Source: Crassaminicella thermophila | GTDB lineage: Bacteria > Bacillota > Clostridia > Peptostreptococcales > Thermotaleaceae | Direction of reading: 5' to 3' | Assembly: GCF_008152325.1 (NCBI RefSeq) | Contig: NZ_CP042243.1 | Location: 1,059,026-1,123,025 of the forward strand | Length of the DNA: 64,000 nt | In this document: positions 52,189 through 62,368 of the stretch, piece after piece | How positions within the stretch are numbered: the stretch's first letter is position 1 | How the letters are laid out: each line of letters starts with the position of its first letter | Notes under the pieces: model-generated | What the model was told of the DNA's origin: nothing | The model's input: only the letters and a program-made list of their open reading frames with translations | Databases searched by the model: none | Position numbers and translations under genes: made by a program

Positions 52189-53461
52189 TCACAAAAATTC
52201 CCCACTTGAGATTAGAGAAAAAGTTTCATTTTCAAAAAGTAATCTAGAAAAAGCATATGCACTATTGAAAAGGAATGCATATATAGATGAAGTTGTAATT
52301 TTATCGACTTGTAATCGAAGTGAGATTACTGCAGTTGTTACAGATGTTGATAAAGGTATAAGTTCACTTAAAACATTTTATAGTCATTTTTTTTATTTAG
52401 AAAATACATTACTTGAAAAGCATTTCTTTATAAATGTATCAGATCATGCAGTAAAACATGTTTTTCAGCTAGCAGCAGGACTGGAGTCTTTAGTTTTAGG
52501 GGAAGATCAAATATTAGGACAAGTAAGACAGGCACATTCATATGCTTTAGAAATAGGAATGACGGGCAAAATACTCAATAAATTGTATCGAGAAGCCATT
52601 ACAACTGCAAAAAGAATAAAAAGAGAAACGGCTATATCACAAAATTCTTTGTCTATTAGTTCTATTGCTGTAAAATTTGTTGAGCAGATATTCGGAGATT
52701 TAACTAACAAAAAGGTATTGGTTATTGGTGTTGGAAAAATGAGTCGAATAGCAATAGAAAACCTAATCTATAAAGGGGTAAAAGAAATATATGTAACGAA
52801 TAGAACGGTAGGTCATGCTATAGATTTATCTGAAAGATATAAAGAAATTCGTGTTATTGAATTTCAAGAAAGATATAAGATGATTCCAAATATAGATATT
52901 ATTATTACTTCAACGAGTGCACCCCATTATGTGCTAAAGAAAGAAGAGGTTAAAAAGTATCATTGTAAAGGGGATAAGCTTTGTATTGTGGATATTGCAG
53001 TTCCAAGAGATGTAGATCCTGAAATTGGAAAGCTTCAAGGTGTTTCTTTATATGCATTAGATGAACTAAAAAGAGTATCTATTGAAAACATGGAGTCAAG
53101 ATTAGAAGCAGCAAAAGAAGCTATTGAGATGATCATTGAAGAATGTATTAAGTTTGAAAATTGGTATAATTGTCTACCAGTGTTTCCAGTTATAGAAGAA
53201 ATACAAGATCATAGCTTAGAAATATTAGAAGAAGAAATGGAAAGCTTAATGAAAAGACTTGATAAAGTTTCAACGAAAGATAAAGAACTGATTGAAATTG
53301 TTATGAGAAGTTTAACAAAAAAACTTATAAAGAGGCCTATTTTAAACTTAAAGAGAGCAGGAGAAGATCGAAAAGGCAAATTATATGCAAAAATTGCTAG
53401 TGAATTGTTTGGAATGAATGCATACAGTTGTAAAAAAGATTGGGGGCAAAAAAATGCTTAA
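52163..53461 (+). CDS. hemA: Glutamyl-tRNA reductase
   Basis: First step of the C5 route, glutamyl-tRNA to glutamate-1-semialdehyde. About 432 residues. MEIVVIGINHKNSPLEIREKV, the nucleophilic Cys in LSTCNRSEIT (about residue 49), GLESLVLGEDQILGQVRQA, the Rossmann VLVIGVGKMSRIA, VTNRTVGHA, DIAVPRDVDPEI. ATG 52163 has AAGGTGAGAAG before it. Inserted between cbiG and cbiH, so supply of the tetrapyrrole precursor is co-regulated with corrin synthesis. Confidence 0.96.
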   Translation: MEIVVIGINHKNSPLEIREKVSFSKSNLEKAYALLKRNAYIDEVVILSTCNRSEITAVVTDVDKGISSLKTFYSHFFYLENTLLEKHFFINVSDHAVKHVFQLAAGLESLVLGEDQILGQVRQAHSYALEIGMTGKILNKLYREAITTAKRIKRETAISQNSLSISSIAVKFVEQIFGDLTNKKVLVIGVGKMSRIAIENLIYKGVKEIYVTNRTVGHAIDLSERYKEIRVIEFQERYKMIPNIDIIITSTSAPHYVLKKEEVKKYHCKGDKLCIVDIAVPRDVDPEIGKLQGVSLYALDELKRVSIENMESRLEAAKEAIEMIIEECIKFENWYNCLPVFPVIEEIQDHSLEILEEEMESLMKRLDKVSTKDKELIEIVMRSLTKKLIKRPILNLKRAGEDRKGKLYAKIASELFGMNAYSCKKDWGQKNA

Positions 53462-54194
53462 AACTGGAAAAATATATGTAGTAGGATTAGGACCTGGAGA
53501 TAGATTGCATATGAGCGAGAGAGCGCGCAGGGCTATTTTAGATTCTGAAGCAGTGGTAGGATATAAAACGTATATTCATTTGATAGAAGATTTACTTGAA
53601 GGTAAAGAAGTAATTGACTCAGGAATGAGAAAAGAAGTAGAAAGATGTAATCTAACTTTAGATAAGGCACTAGAAGGAAAAAATGTTTCAATTATTAGCA
53701 GTGGAGATGCAGGCGTTTATGGGATGGCAGGGATTATGCTTGAAGTAGTAAATGAGAAGAAGGTGCAAGTGGAAATAGAAGTGATACCGGGAATTACTGC
53801 TGCTAATGCAGCGGCATCAGTCCTCGGAGCGCCGATGATGCATGATTTTGCAGTTATATCTTTAAGTGATTTATTGACAGACTGGGAATTAATAAAGAAA
53901 AGGATTGAATGTGCATCTATAGGAGATTTTGTAGTAGCATTATATAATCCTAAAAGTAAAGGTAGAGTACATCAAATAGAAGAAGCGAGAGAGATTATGT
54001 TAAAACATAAATTACCAAATACACCTGTAGGAATTGTAAGGAATGCAAAAAGAAGTGGTGAAGAAGTTGTAATCACTGATTTAGAAAATATGTTAAATCA
54101 TTCTATTGATATGTTTACAGTTGTTATAATAGGAAATGCAAAAACTTATGTTAAAAATGGAAAAATGATTACGCCTAGAGGGTATCATCTATGA
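53454..54194 (+). CDS. cbiH: Cobalt-precorrin-3 C17-methyltransferase
   Basis: Ring contraction and C17 methylation. About 246 residues. IYVVGLGPGDRLHMSERARRAI, AVVGYKTYIHLIEDLL, VSIISSGDAGVYGMAGIMLEV, EVIPGITAANAAASVLGAP, and FVVALYNPKSKGR. ATG 53454 has TGGGGGC upstream and overlaps the hemA end by 8 nt. Confidence 0.95.
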   Translation: MLKTGKIYVVGLGPGDRLHMSERARRAILDSEAVVGYKTYIHLIEDLLEGKEVIDSGMRKEVERCNLTLDKALEGKNVSIISSGDAGVYGMAGIMLEVVNEKKVQVEIEVIPGITAANAAASVLGAPMMHDFAVISLSDLLTDWELIKKRIECASIGDFVVALYNPKSKGRVHQIEEAREIMLKHKLPNTPVGIVRNAKRSGEEVVITDLENMLNHSIDMFTVVIIGNAKTYVKNGKMITPRGYHL

Positions 54195-54955
54195 TTATGG
54201 TTTTGAGTGGTACAAAAGACGGCAGAGAAGTTGTAAAGCTTCTTTTAGAGTGTGGCTATCCATTGATTGTAACAACAGCTACAACTTATGGTGCAAGCTT
54301 GATAGAAAAGAAAGAACTATGTACAGTTATACCTAAAAAACTGAGCAAAAAAGAGATGGAAAAATTAATTGTGAATAAAAAAATAAAATTGCTAATTGAT
54401 GCAACCCATCCTTATGCAGAAGAAGTTTCAGAAAATGCCATGAAAGCCTGTGAAAATACAAATATTATTTATTATCGATATGAAAGAAAAAAATCCAAAA
54501 TAGATGTATATAAAGAGATTATTCAATATGTTCCAAGTTATGAAAAAGCAGTAGAAAAATTAAAAGATTTTAAAGGAAACATCTTGTTAACAACAGGAAG
54601 CAAAACATTAGAAATGTTTGCAAATTGTTTGGATGAAAGCAGGTTGTTTCCACGTGTACTGCCAGTTAGCGATGTAATTAAAAAATGTGAAATGCTTAAG
54701 ATAAAACCATCAAATATTATTGCGATGCAAGGACCATTTTCTATGGAAATGAATATGGAAATGATAAAAAAATATAAAATAGATATTTTGGTATCTAAAG
54801 AAAGCGGTAATATGGGAGGGACTCTTGAAAAATTAGAAGCTGCTAAAAAAATGAAAATCCCAGTATTGTTAATTGAAAGACCAAAGATAGAATATAAAAA
54901 TATATTAAGTAGTGTAGAGGACTTAATGAATAAAGTGAGTGAAATATATGGCTAA
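54191..54955 (+). CDS. cbiJ: Cobalt-precorrin-6A reductase
   Basis: NADH-dependent reduction of the macrocycle. 254 residues. MVLSGTKDGREVVKLLLECGY, VTTATTYGASLI, LLIDATHPYAEEVSENAMKAC, YYRYERKK, NILLTTGSKTLEMF and SKESGNMGGTLEKLEAAKKMKIPVL. ATGA overlap with the cbiH stop; 8-nt overlap with the next gene. Confidence 0.94.
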   Translation: MIMVLSGTKDGREVVKLLLECGYPLIVTTATTYGASLIEKKELCTVIPKKLSKKEMEKLIVNKKIKLLIDATHPYAEEVSENAMKACENTNIIYYRYERKKSKIDVYKEIIQYVPSYEKAVEKLKDFKGNILLTTGSKTLEMFANCLDESRLFPRVLPVSDVIKKCEMLKIKPSNIIAMQGPFSMEMNMEMIKKYKIDILVSKESGNMGGTLEKLEAAKKMKIPVLLIERPKIEYKNILSSVEDLMNKVSEIYG

Positions 54956-55596
54956 ATACTATCCTATTATGTTAGATATTTCTAATAAAAGATGCGTTGT
55001 TATTGGAGGGGGTAATGTAGCAGAGAGAAAAGTTAATTCTCTATTAGAACATGGTGCAAAAGTTACTGTTATAAGTCCTAAGATAACAGAGAAACTAAGA
55101 GAATTTCAACTAAAGAATAAAATCAAATGGATAAAAAGAGAGTATCGATTAGGAGACATTAAGGGCTATTATTTAGTATATGTTGCAACAGATAATAGGA
55201 AGGTTAATGAAAGTTGTTTAGAAGAAGCAAAAAGAAGAAGACATATTAATAAATGTTGTAGATCAACCAGCTATGTGTAATTTTATCGTTCCTGCTTCCG
55301 TAAAAAGGGGAGATTTACATATAACTGTTTCAACAAATGGAAAAAGTCCTATGCTATCTAAAAAAATAAAAGAAGATTTAGAAGAAACCTTTGGAGAAGA
55401 ATATATTGAATATATAAATGCTTTGGGGGATTTAAGAAAGCTTGTTTTAGAAGAGATTGATGATATAAAAATAAGGAAAAAAGTATTTCAAAAATTTATA
55501 TATAATGATTTATTAAATCAGTATAAAAGAGGAGAAATTGAAGATATAAAAAAAGCTTTAAATGAGTTATATAATAAAGTCATACAAGAATTCTAG
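54948..55596 (+). pseudogene. sirC: Precorrin-2 dehydrogenase, interrupted by a frameshift
   Basis: Should oxidise precorrin-2 to sirohydrochlorin with NAD (Met8/CysG N-terminal family). The first frame has YYPIMLDISNKRCVVIGGGNVAERKVNSLL and VYVATDNRKVNESCLEEAKRR and then loses homology and stops at 55280. Skipping one base near 55239, in the repeat AGAAGAAGA, restores DILINVVDQPAMCNFIVPAS and the rest (KRGDLHITVSTNGKSPMLSK) to 55596. The joined protein has the usual length of about 215 residues. Either a real inactivating mutation or a one-base sequence error. Start ATG 54948 overlaps cbiJ. Confidence 0.88.
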
Positions 55597-55615
55597 ATTG
55601 GAAAAGGTGAAAAAT

Positions 55616-56548
55616 ATGATAAAAAAGAAAGTTGTTGTTGGTTCAAGGGCAAGTGATCTTGCTTTGAATCAAACCTATTGGGTAATTGATCGATTAAGAG
55701 AAAATTTTCCTCAATTCACGTATGAAGTAGTAAAAATTAGAACAATCGGGGATAAAATTTTAGATAAAACATTGAATAAAATTGGTGGAAAAGGTCTATT
55801 TGTAAAAGAAATTGAAGCAGCTCTTCTGAATAATGAAATTGATATGGCTGTACATAGCATGAAGGATGTACCAACAGAGATGGTTAACGATTTAATGATA
55901 GGAGCTATCACAGATAGAGAAGATGTAAGGGATGTTTTAATTAGTAAAGATGGATTAGGGCTTGAAAGTCTAAGAATTGGTGCTAGAATTGGTACAAGCA
56001 GTTTAAGAAGGGCAGCACAACTTTTATCTTATAGACCTGATTTTGTGATTGAGCCTATTCGTGGAAATATTGCAACACGAATGAATAAAATAGAAACAAT
56101 GGACTTAGATGGTGTTATTTTAGCAGCTGCGGGAATCTTGCGAATGGGGTGGAAAGACAAAATTTCGGAGTATATTTCTAATAATATATGTACGCCAGCT
56201 GTTGGGCAAGGAGCATTAGGGATACAAATTAGAAAAGATGATGATTTTATGAAGTCTATTGTAAAAAAGTTAAATAATTCTGATGTTGAGATTGCAGTAA
56301 AAGCAGAAAGAAGCTTTATGAAAACACTAAATGGAGGATGTCATGTTCCAATAGGTGCATATGCACAGACACAAGGAGATAGAATTTTTATGACAACAGT
56401 CATTGCCTCACCAGATGGAAAAGATTTAATTAAATTACAGGATGTGTGTGAAAAAGAGAACTTTGAAGCACTTGGTGTAAAAATGGCAAAGGAAAGCCTA
56501 AAGAATGGTGGAGAGAAAATATTAAAAAATATTGAGGTAGGTGACTAA
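55616..56548 (+). CDS. hemC: Porphobilinogen deaminase
   Basis: Joins four porphobilinogens to hydroxymethylbilane. About 310 residues. VVVGSRASDLALNQTYWVI, VVKIRTIGDKILDKTLNKIGGKGLFVKEIE, DMAVHSMKDVPTEM, RIGTSSLRRAAQLL, GQGALGIQIRKDD and the dipyrromethane-cofactor Cys in NGGCHVPIGAYA. ATG 55616 has AAAGGTG 7 nt upstream. Confidence 0.97.
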   Translation: MIKKKVVVGSRASDLALNQTYWVIDRLRENFPQFTYEVVKIRTIGDKILDKTLNKIGGKGLFVKEIEAALLNNEIDMAVHSMKDVPTEMVNDLMIGAITDREDVRDVLISKDGLGLESLRIGARIGTSSLRRAAQLLSYRPDFVIEPIRGNIATRMNKIETMDLDGVILAAAGILRMGWKDKISEYISNNICTPAVGQGALGIQIRKDDDFMKSIVKKLNNSDVEIAVKAERSFMKTLNGGCHVPIGAYAQTQGDRIFMTTVIASPDGKDLIKLQDVCEKENFEALGVKMAKESLKNGGEKILKNIEVGD

Positions 56549-56549
56549 C

Positions 56550-58067
56550 GTGGCGATAGGAAAAGTTTTTTTAATAGGAGCGGGTCCTGGAGACTACAAA
56601 TTAATAACGTTAAAGGGAATAGAGTGTATTCAAAAAGCAGATGTTGTATTATATGATAGATTGGCAAGCCCTAAATTATTAAAATTTGCTAGAGAAGATG
56701 CAGAGTTAATTTATGTAGGAAAAGCTCCAAATAATCATGCATATACACAAGAAGAAATTAATGATGTACTTGTTAAAAAAGCTTCAGAAGGAAAAATAGT
56801 TGCTAGATTAAAAGGAGGAGATCCTTTTGTTTTTGGAAGAGGTGGAGAAGAAGCACAGAAACTAAAGGAAAATGGAATAAGTTTTGAAATTGTTCCTGGG
56901 ATTACTTCAGCTATATCAGTGCCAGCTTATTCAGGTATACCTGTAACCCATAGAAATGTAAGTTCTTCTTTTCATGTTATTACTGGCAATGAGGATCCAA
57001 CAAAAGAAGAAAATGTAGTAGATTATAAAGCTCTAGCGAAAATAGAAGGAACCCTTATTTTTCTAATGGGTGTAAAAAATATTGGGAAAATATGTGAAAG
57101 TCTTATAAAATATGGTCAAAGTCCTGATAGACCAGTAGCAGTAATTATGAAAGGAACTACAATAGAACAAAAAATGATTAAAGGAACTTTATCAAATATT
57201 TATGATAAAGTAAAAGAGAATGATTTTAAGAATCCATCCATTATTATTATAGGTGAGGTTGTAAATTTATCTGAAGTATTAGGGTGGTATGAAAAAAAAG
57301 CTTTATTTGGAAAGAAAGTATTAGTTACAAGAACAAGACAACAAGCAAGTTATTTATCGAGAAAACTTGAAAGTTTAGGGGCTGAAGCAATAGAGTTTCC
57401 AACGATAAAAATAGAAAAGCCAAAAGTTTTTGATGAAATAGACAAAGCTATAGGGAAAATAGAGCAGTATCAGTGGATCATATTTACGAGTGTGAATGGT
57501 GTTGTTGCATTTTTTGAGCGAATGAAGCGATTAAACTTTGATATAAGATTATTGTATAATGCTAAGCTTGTTGCTATAGGACCTGCTACTGCTAAGAGTT
57601 TAGAAGATAGAGGCTTTACTATTGAATATGTGCCAGAAGAATATAGAGCAGAAGGAATTATTGAAGGGCTAAAAGACAAGATAAAAGAGGGAGATTTTGT
57701 GCTTTTACCAAGAGCAGATATTGCAAGAGAAGTGTTAATCAAAGAGTTACAAAATATAGGTGCGAAAGTTGACAATATACATGTTTATCATACAGTTGTG
57801 CCGAAACAAGATAGAGAGAAGCTATTAAAAATACTTAAAGATGATGGAATAGATGTGATTACTTTTACTAGTTCTTCTACAGTGAAAAATTTCATGGAGA
57901 TTTTAGGAGAAGAAAACAGATTTTTATTAAAAGATAAAAAAATGGCTGTTATTGGACCGATTACAGAAGAAACTGCAAAAGACTTAGGATTAAATGTTGT
58001 TATAAAGGCAAAAGAGTATACCATTGATGGTCTTGTTACAGCAATAAAAAATTATTATAATCAGTAA
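56550..58067 (+). CDS. cobA-hemD: CobA-HemD fusion: uroporphyrinogen-III methyltransferase/synthase
   Basis: About 505 residues with two enzymes. Residues 1-240: SAM uroporphyrinogen-III C2/C7 methyltransferase (VFLIGAGPGDYKLITLKG, VVLYDRLAS, RLKGGDPFVFGRGGEEA, VPGITSAISVPAYSGIPVTHR), giving precorrin-2. Residues about 250-505: uroporphyrinogen-III synthase (KKVLVTRTRQQASYLSRKLESLGAEAIEFPTI, VFTSVNGV-like IFTSVNGVVAFFERM, DVITFTSSSTVKNFMEILG, AVIGPITEETAKDLG). The fusion is common in Clostridia. GTG 56550 is preferred to the in-frame GTG 56541 because AGGTAGGTG lies before it. Confidence 0.95.
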   Translation: MAIGKVFLIGAGPGDYKLITLKGIECIQKADVVLYDRLASPKLLKFAREDAELIYVGKAPNNHAYTQEEINDVLVKKASEGKIVARLKGGDPFVFGRGGEEAQKLKENGISFEIVPGITSAISVPAYSGIPVTHRNVSSSFHVITGNEDPTKEENVVDYKALAKIEGTLIFLMGVKNIGKICESLIKYGQSPDRPVAVIMKGTTIEQKMIKGTLSNIYDKVKENDFKNPSIIIIGEVVNLSEVLGWYEKKALFGKKVLVTRTRQQASYLSRKLESLGAEAIEFPTIKIEKPKVFDEIDKAIGKIEQYQWIIFTSVNGVVAFFERMKRLNFDIRLLYNAKLVAIGPATAKSLEDRGFTIEYVPEEYRAEGIIEGLKDKIKEGDFVLLPRADIAREVLIKELQNIGAKVDNIHVYHTVVPKQDREKLLKILKDDGIDVITFTSSSTVKNFMEILGEENRFLLKDKKMAVIGPITEETAKDLGLNVVIKAKEYTIDGLVTAIKNYYNQ

Positions 58068-58079
58068 AGGGGGAGCAAG

Positions 58080-59057
58080 ATGACACTTGTGAACAGACCA
58101 AGGAGATTAAGAAGAAATTCTGCTATAAGAAGTTTGATTAAAGAGACGAAACTTGATGTGAATGATTTTATTTATCCATTGTTTGTAGTAGAAGGAAAAG
58201 GGATAAAGAGAGAAATAGAAAGTTTATCTAATAATTACCACTTTTCTGTGGATCAGTTAAAGGATGAAATAAATGAAATTACAGAATTAGGAATAAAAGC
58301 AATTATATTATTTGGATTGCCTGATAAAAAAGATTGCTTTGGAAGTGAAGCTTATAATGATAATGGAATCGTGCAAAAAGCAATAAGAGAAATAAAAAAA
58401 GTAAATAAAAATTTATTAGTTATTACCGATATTTGCATGTGTCAATATACAGATCATGGACATTGCGGCATTATTAAAGAGGATTATGTAGATAATGATG
58501 AAACATTAAAATATTTAGCTAAAATTGCTCTATCCCATGCAAAAGCTGGTGCTGATATGGTAGCTCCTTCAGACATGATGGATGGAAGAATTGGTGTAAT
58601 TAGAAGCATTTTGGATCAGAATGGTTTTATGGATGTTTCGATTATGGCTTATAGTGCAAAATACGCTTCTGCTTTTTATGGACCTTTTAGGGTGGCTGCT
58701 AATTCAGCTCCAGGATTTGGAGATCGAAAAACTTATCAAATGGATCCTGCAAATAGTGATGAAGCACTAAGAGAAGTTGAACTTGATCTTAAAGAAGGGG
58801 CAGATATTGTTATGGTAAAACCTGCTCTTGCTTATCTAGATGTTATTAGACGTGTAAAGGATAATTTTAATGTACCAATAGCGGCTTATAATGTAAGTGG
58901 TGAATATGCAATGATCAAGGCAGCAGCAGAAAAAGGATTAATCCATGAACAAAAAATTGTTTTAGAAAAACTTGTAGCTATGAAAAGAGCAGGAGCAGAT
59001 ATGATTATTACATACCATGCAAAGGATGCTGCAAGATGGTTAAGAGAGGAGTGGTAA
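58080..59057 (+). CDS. hemB: Delta-aminolevulinic acid dehydratase
   Basis: Condenses two aminolevulinates to porphobilinogen. 325 residues. [31 protein letters not shown], the zinc Cys segment [30 protein letters not shown], the Schiff-base Lys in [14 protein letters not shown] and in [21 protein letters not shown] before ATG 58080, 12 nt after cobA-hemD. Confidence 0.97.
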   Translation: MTLVNRPRRLRRNSAIRSLIKETKLDVNDFIYPLFVVEGKGIKREIESLSNNYHFSVDQLKDEINEITELGIKAIILFGLPDKKDCFGSEAYNDNGIVQKAIREIKKVNKNLLVITDICMCQYTDHGHCGIIKEDYVDNDETLKYLAKIALSHAKAGADMVAPSDMMDGRIGVIRSILDQNGFMDVSIMAYSAKYASAFYGPFRVAANSAPGFGDRKTYQMDPANSDEALREVELDLKEGADIVMVKPALAYLDVIRRVKDNFNVPIAAYNVSGEYAMIKAAAEKGLIHEQKIVLEKLVAMKRAGADMIITYHAKDAARWLREEW

Positions 59058-59058
59058 T

Positions 59059-60348
59059 ATGAATTTTAATAAATCTAAAATATTATTTGAAGAAGCTAAA
59101 AAATTTATTCCTGGTGGAGTAAATAGTCCTGTAAGAGCATTTAGATCTGTTTCTGTTGATCCTCCTTTTATTATGAAAGGAAAGGGAAGTAAAATATATG
59201 ATGTAGATGGAAATGAATATATTGATTATATTGGATCTTGGGGACCTTTGATTTTAGGACATGCGCATGATAAAGTTGTAGAGGCTTTAAAAGAAGTTAT
59301 AGATATGGGAACAAGCTATGGTGCACCTACAGAGATAGAAACAAGGCTTGCCAAATTAGTCTGTGAAGCAGTACCTTCTGTTGAAATGATAAGAATGGTA
59401 AATTCAGGAACAGAAGCAACCATGAGTGCTTTAAGGCTAGCAAGAGGTTATACTGGAAGAAAAATGATTGTAAAATTTGAAGGAAATTATCATGGACATT
59501 CAGACAGTTTATTGATCAAAGCCGGTTCAGGTGCGTTAACCCATGGTGTACCTGATAGTCCAGGAGTTCCGATAGAAATTGCAAAAAATACAATAACAGC
59601 AGGTTACAATGATATAGATGGCATAAAGAAAATATTTGAAACTTATGGAGAAGAAATTGCAGGGGTAATTATTGAGCCGATAGCAGGAAACATGGGAGTT
59701 GTACCAGCTACTCAAGAATTTATGGATACTCTTAGAAAGATTACAAATGAGTATGGTGCATTACTCATTATTGATGAAGTTATGACAGGCTTTCGCGTAT
59801 CTTACCATTGTGCGCAAAGCTTATATAAAATAGAACCAGATATTACTACTTTTGGAAAAATAATAGGTGGAGGACTTCCTGTAGGAGCATATGGAGGGAA
59901 AAAAGAAATAATGGAAAAGATTTCACCTGTAGGTCCAGTGTATCAGGCAGGTACATTATCAGGAAATCCTCTAGCAATGACAGCAGGTTATGTTACATTA
60001 AAAATATTAAAAGACAATCCAGAAATTTATGATGATTTAGAAAAAAAATCAAAAAAGTTATCAGATGGATTTAAAGAAAATGCTGAGAAACTAGGTATAA
60101 AAGCAAGCTTTAATAGAGTAGGATCTATGCTTTGTATGTTTTTTACAGATAAAGCTGTTGTTGATTTTAAATCGGCTATGACGAGTGATACAAATAAATT
60201 TTCATTGTACTTTGAAGAAATGTTAAAACAGGGAATATATTTGGCTCCATCACAATTTGAAGCAGCCTTTGTTTCAGCAGCACATAGCCAAGAAGATATA
60301 GAAAAGACAATACAAGCAAATTATAATGCTTTGAAAAAGATTGTTTAA
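59059..60348 (+). CDS. hemL: Glutamate-1-semialdehyde 2,1-aminomutase
   Basis: PLP enzyme giving 5-aminolevulinate. 429 residues. [73 protein letters not shown] and the PLP Lys in [18 protein letters not shown]. Starts one base after the hemB stop; last gene of the tetrapyrrole operon. With hemA it completes the C5 route. Confidence 0.97.
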   Translation: MNFNKSKILFEEAKKFIPGGVNSPVRAFRSVSVDPPFIMKGKGSKIYDVDGNEYIDYIGSWGPLILGHAHDKVVEALKEVIDMGTSYGAPTEIETRLAKLVCEAVPSVEMIRMVNSGTEATMSALRLARGYTGRKMIVKFEGNYHGHSDSLLIKAGSGALTHGVPDSPGVPIEIAKNTITAGYNDIDGIKKIFETYGEEIAGVIIEPIAGNMGVVPATQEFMDTLRKITNEYGALLIIDEVMTGFRVSYHCAQSLYKIEPDITTFGKIIGGGLPVGAYGGKKEIMEKISPVGPVYQAGTLSGNPLAMTAGYVTLKILKDNPEIYDDLEKKSKKLSDGFKENAEKLGIKASFNRVGSMLCMFFTDKAVVDFKSAMTSDTNKFSLYFEEMLKQGIYLAPSQFEAAFVSAAHSQEDIEKTIQANYNALKKIV

Positions 60349-60409
60349 TAAATATTATTTTCATGGTATAATGCTATAGAAAAAAATAAAATAAGAAGGA
60401 GAAGCAAGA

Positions 60410-60907
60410 ATGAGTTTATATGAGAATTGGAAAAAAATAGCTTATGAACATGAAACACAACAAAGCTTTGATAAATTTTGGAATGAGTATGCTGATACAG
60501 AGAAAAAAATCTATGAAGATGTATTAGAAAATCATACAAAAGCCTTTGAAGGTGTAGTAAAAGAATTAGCACAAAAGTATGATACGTCTAATGAATACTT
60601 TATAGGTTTCTTAGATGGAATAAATGATAGCTTAAAGAATGCTTTAGATGTAGAAACGATTACAGAAGATAGTGCTGTTAATCTAGAAATTGATTTTGAG
60701 AAGCTTTATTATAATATGTTAGAAGCGAAAGCTGATTATTTATACAATCTACCGCAGTGGGAAAAAATATTGGACAAAGAAAAAAGAAAAGAGATTACAA
60801 AAGCTCAAAGAAGTGCAAAAACAGTTGTAAAAGAAAATAAAATTGGTAGAAATGAACTATGTCCATGTGGGAGTGGTAAAAAATACAAAAAATGTTGTGG
60901 AAAATAA
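60410..60907 (+). CDS. SEC-C motif protein
   Basis: 165 residues. The N-terminal 140 are acidic and helical and unrecognised. The C terminus [18 protein letters not shown] is a complete SEC-C zinc-binding motif like that at the end of SecA. Such stand-alone proteins are common in Clostridia; they may bind SecB-like or ribosomal partners, but this is not established. AAGGAGAAG before ATG 60410. Own terminator behind. Confidence 0.88.
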   Translation: MSLYENWKKIAYEHETQQSFDKFWNEYADTEKKIYEDVLENHTKAFEGVVKELAQKYDTSNEYFIGFLDGINDSLKNALDVETITEDSAVNLEIDFEKLYYNMLEAKADYLYNLPQWEKILDKEKRKEITKAQRSAKTVVKENKIGRNELCPCGSGKKYKKCCGK

Positions 60908-60942
60908 AAACTTTCCTTGGGGTTTACCCCAAGGAAAGTTTT
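60907..60942. terminator. Strong bidirectional terminator
   Basis: AAAACTTTCCTTGGGG (60907-60922) pairs perfectly with CCCCAAGGAAAGTTTT (60927-60942), loop TTTA, with T's or A's on both sides. Shared by the SEC-C gene and the convergent aminotransferase gene. Confidence 0.95.
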
Positions 60943-62135
60943 TATTTCTTTTTAGGATATGTATCTAAAGCAACTTTTAAGATATGCATAGCTTGCTTTA
61001 AATCATCTTCATTAAGAATATATGCAATTCTTACTTCATCTAAACCAGAATTTGGTGTTGCATAAAATCCTTTAGCAGGTGTAAGCATAATGGTTTCATT
61101 ATCTAAATGAAAATCTGTTAAGAGCCATTTTACAAAATCTTCGGCATCTTCAATAGGTAACTTGGCAATTACATAAAAAGCCCCCTTAGGTTCTTGACAG
61201 ATGATACCAGGAATTTCTTGAAGACCTTTATATACAACATCTCTTCTTTTTCTGTATTCATTTATAACTTCTTCGAAATATTTATCAGAAACATTAAAAA
61301 GTTCAGTAGCACCAATCTGTTCAAGGGTTGGACAGCATAATCTGCTTTGACAAAACTTTAGGATTTGTGCAATTAGTTCTTTGTTTTTACTTAAAATAGC
61401 ACCTATTCTAGCACCACATGCACTAAATCTTTTTGAAACACTATCGATCATAATCACACGGTCTTCGATATCTTTGATATTACCAAAGCTTGTATATCCT
61501 GAATCGCTATATACAAATTCTCTATAAACTTCATCAGCAATAATAAATAGGTCATGTTTTTTTGCTATATCAGCTAAGAGCATAATTTCTTCCTTCGTAT
61601 AAACAACACCTGTAGGGTTACCAGGATTTGATAACAATATAGCTCTTGTCTTATTTGTAATTTTTTGTTCAATTACTTCTCTTTCTGGTAAATGAAATCC
61701 AAATTCAGCTTTTGTCGTAATAGGGATTACTTTTATTCCTGCCATATTAGCAAATCCATTATAGTTTGGATAAAATGGTTCAGGAATTATGATTTCATCA
61801 TTATAATCTCCAATAGCTTGTAGTGTAAATAATAAAGCTTCACTACCACCATTTGTTATTAAAACTTCATCTTTTTCAAAATGCATATCATATTTTTTGT
61901 AATATTTTATAATTGCATCAATTAATTGAGGCATTCCTTGAGAAGAAGAGTAAGCTAATACTTTTTCATTAAAATTCTTAACAGCTAACATAAAATTTTC
62001 CGGTGTTGCAATATCAGGTTGACCAATATTTAAATGATAAATTTTTTTCCCCTGCTGTTTTGCAGCATCAGCAAAAGGTGCTAGTTTTCTCATGGGAGAT
62101 GATGGCATAGATATAATTCTTTCAGAAAGATGCAT
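60942..62135 (-). CDS. Class I/II PLP aminotransferase (aspartate aminotransferase-like)
   Basis: About 397 residues. IYHLNIGQPDIATPENF, YSSSQGMPQLIDAIIKYY, LITNGGSEALLFTLQAI, LSNPGNPTGVVYTKEE, IIADEVYREFVY, the PLP Lys in MIDSVSKRFSACGARIGAI and the C-terminal VRIAYILNEDDLKQA with the carboxylate-binding Arg. Similar to aspartate aminotransferases of the Ig subgroup; the exact amino donor cannot be told. Two adjacent ATGs (62138, 62135); AGGAGG is 5 or 8 nt away. A longer frame upstream is not supported. Confidence 0.88.
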   Translation of the reverse strand: MHLSERIISMPSSPMRKLAPFADAAKQQGKKIYHLNIGQPDIATPENFMLAVKNFNEKVLAYSSSQGMPQLIDAIIKYYKKYDMHFEKDEVLITNGGSEALLFTLQAIGDYNDEIIIPEPFYPNYNGFANMAGIKVIPITTKAEFGFHLPEREVIEQKITNKTRAILLSNPGNPTGVVYTKEEIMLLADIAKKHDLFIIADEVYREFVYSDSGYTSFGNIKDIEDRVIMIDSVSKRFSACGARIGAILSKNKELIAQILKFCQSRLCCPTLEQIGATELFNVSDKYFEEVINEYRKRRDVVYKGLQEIPGIICQEPKGAFYVIAKLPIEDAEDFVKWLLTDFHLDNETIMLTPAKGFYATPNSGLDEVRIAYILNEDDLKQAMHILKVALDTYPKKK

Positions 62136-62333
62136 CATATATTCCTCCTTAGCATATAAAGTAAAAATTAACAAATATTGAAATTATCAAAAAATAAAGA
62201 ATGATATTAATTTTGTAGCACTTTTATAATATCAAACTAGGTAGTTGCAGTCAAGTATAAATAATATATAATACAGTATACTATAATCATTTATGTATAT
62301 AAATTTGATCTAAAATAATATGCGAAGGATCAT

Positions 62334-62364
62334 AAAAAAGATTGGGAATTCTCCCAATCTTTTT
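62334..62364 (-). terminator. Terminator behind the small YjcZ-like gene
   Basis: AAAAGATTGGGA (62336-62347) and TCCCAATCTTTT (62352-62363), 4-nt loop, with T's on the minus strand (A's at 62334-62339). Confidence 0.88.
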
Positions 62365-62368
62365 ACTG

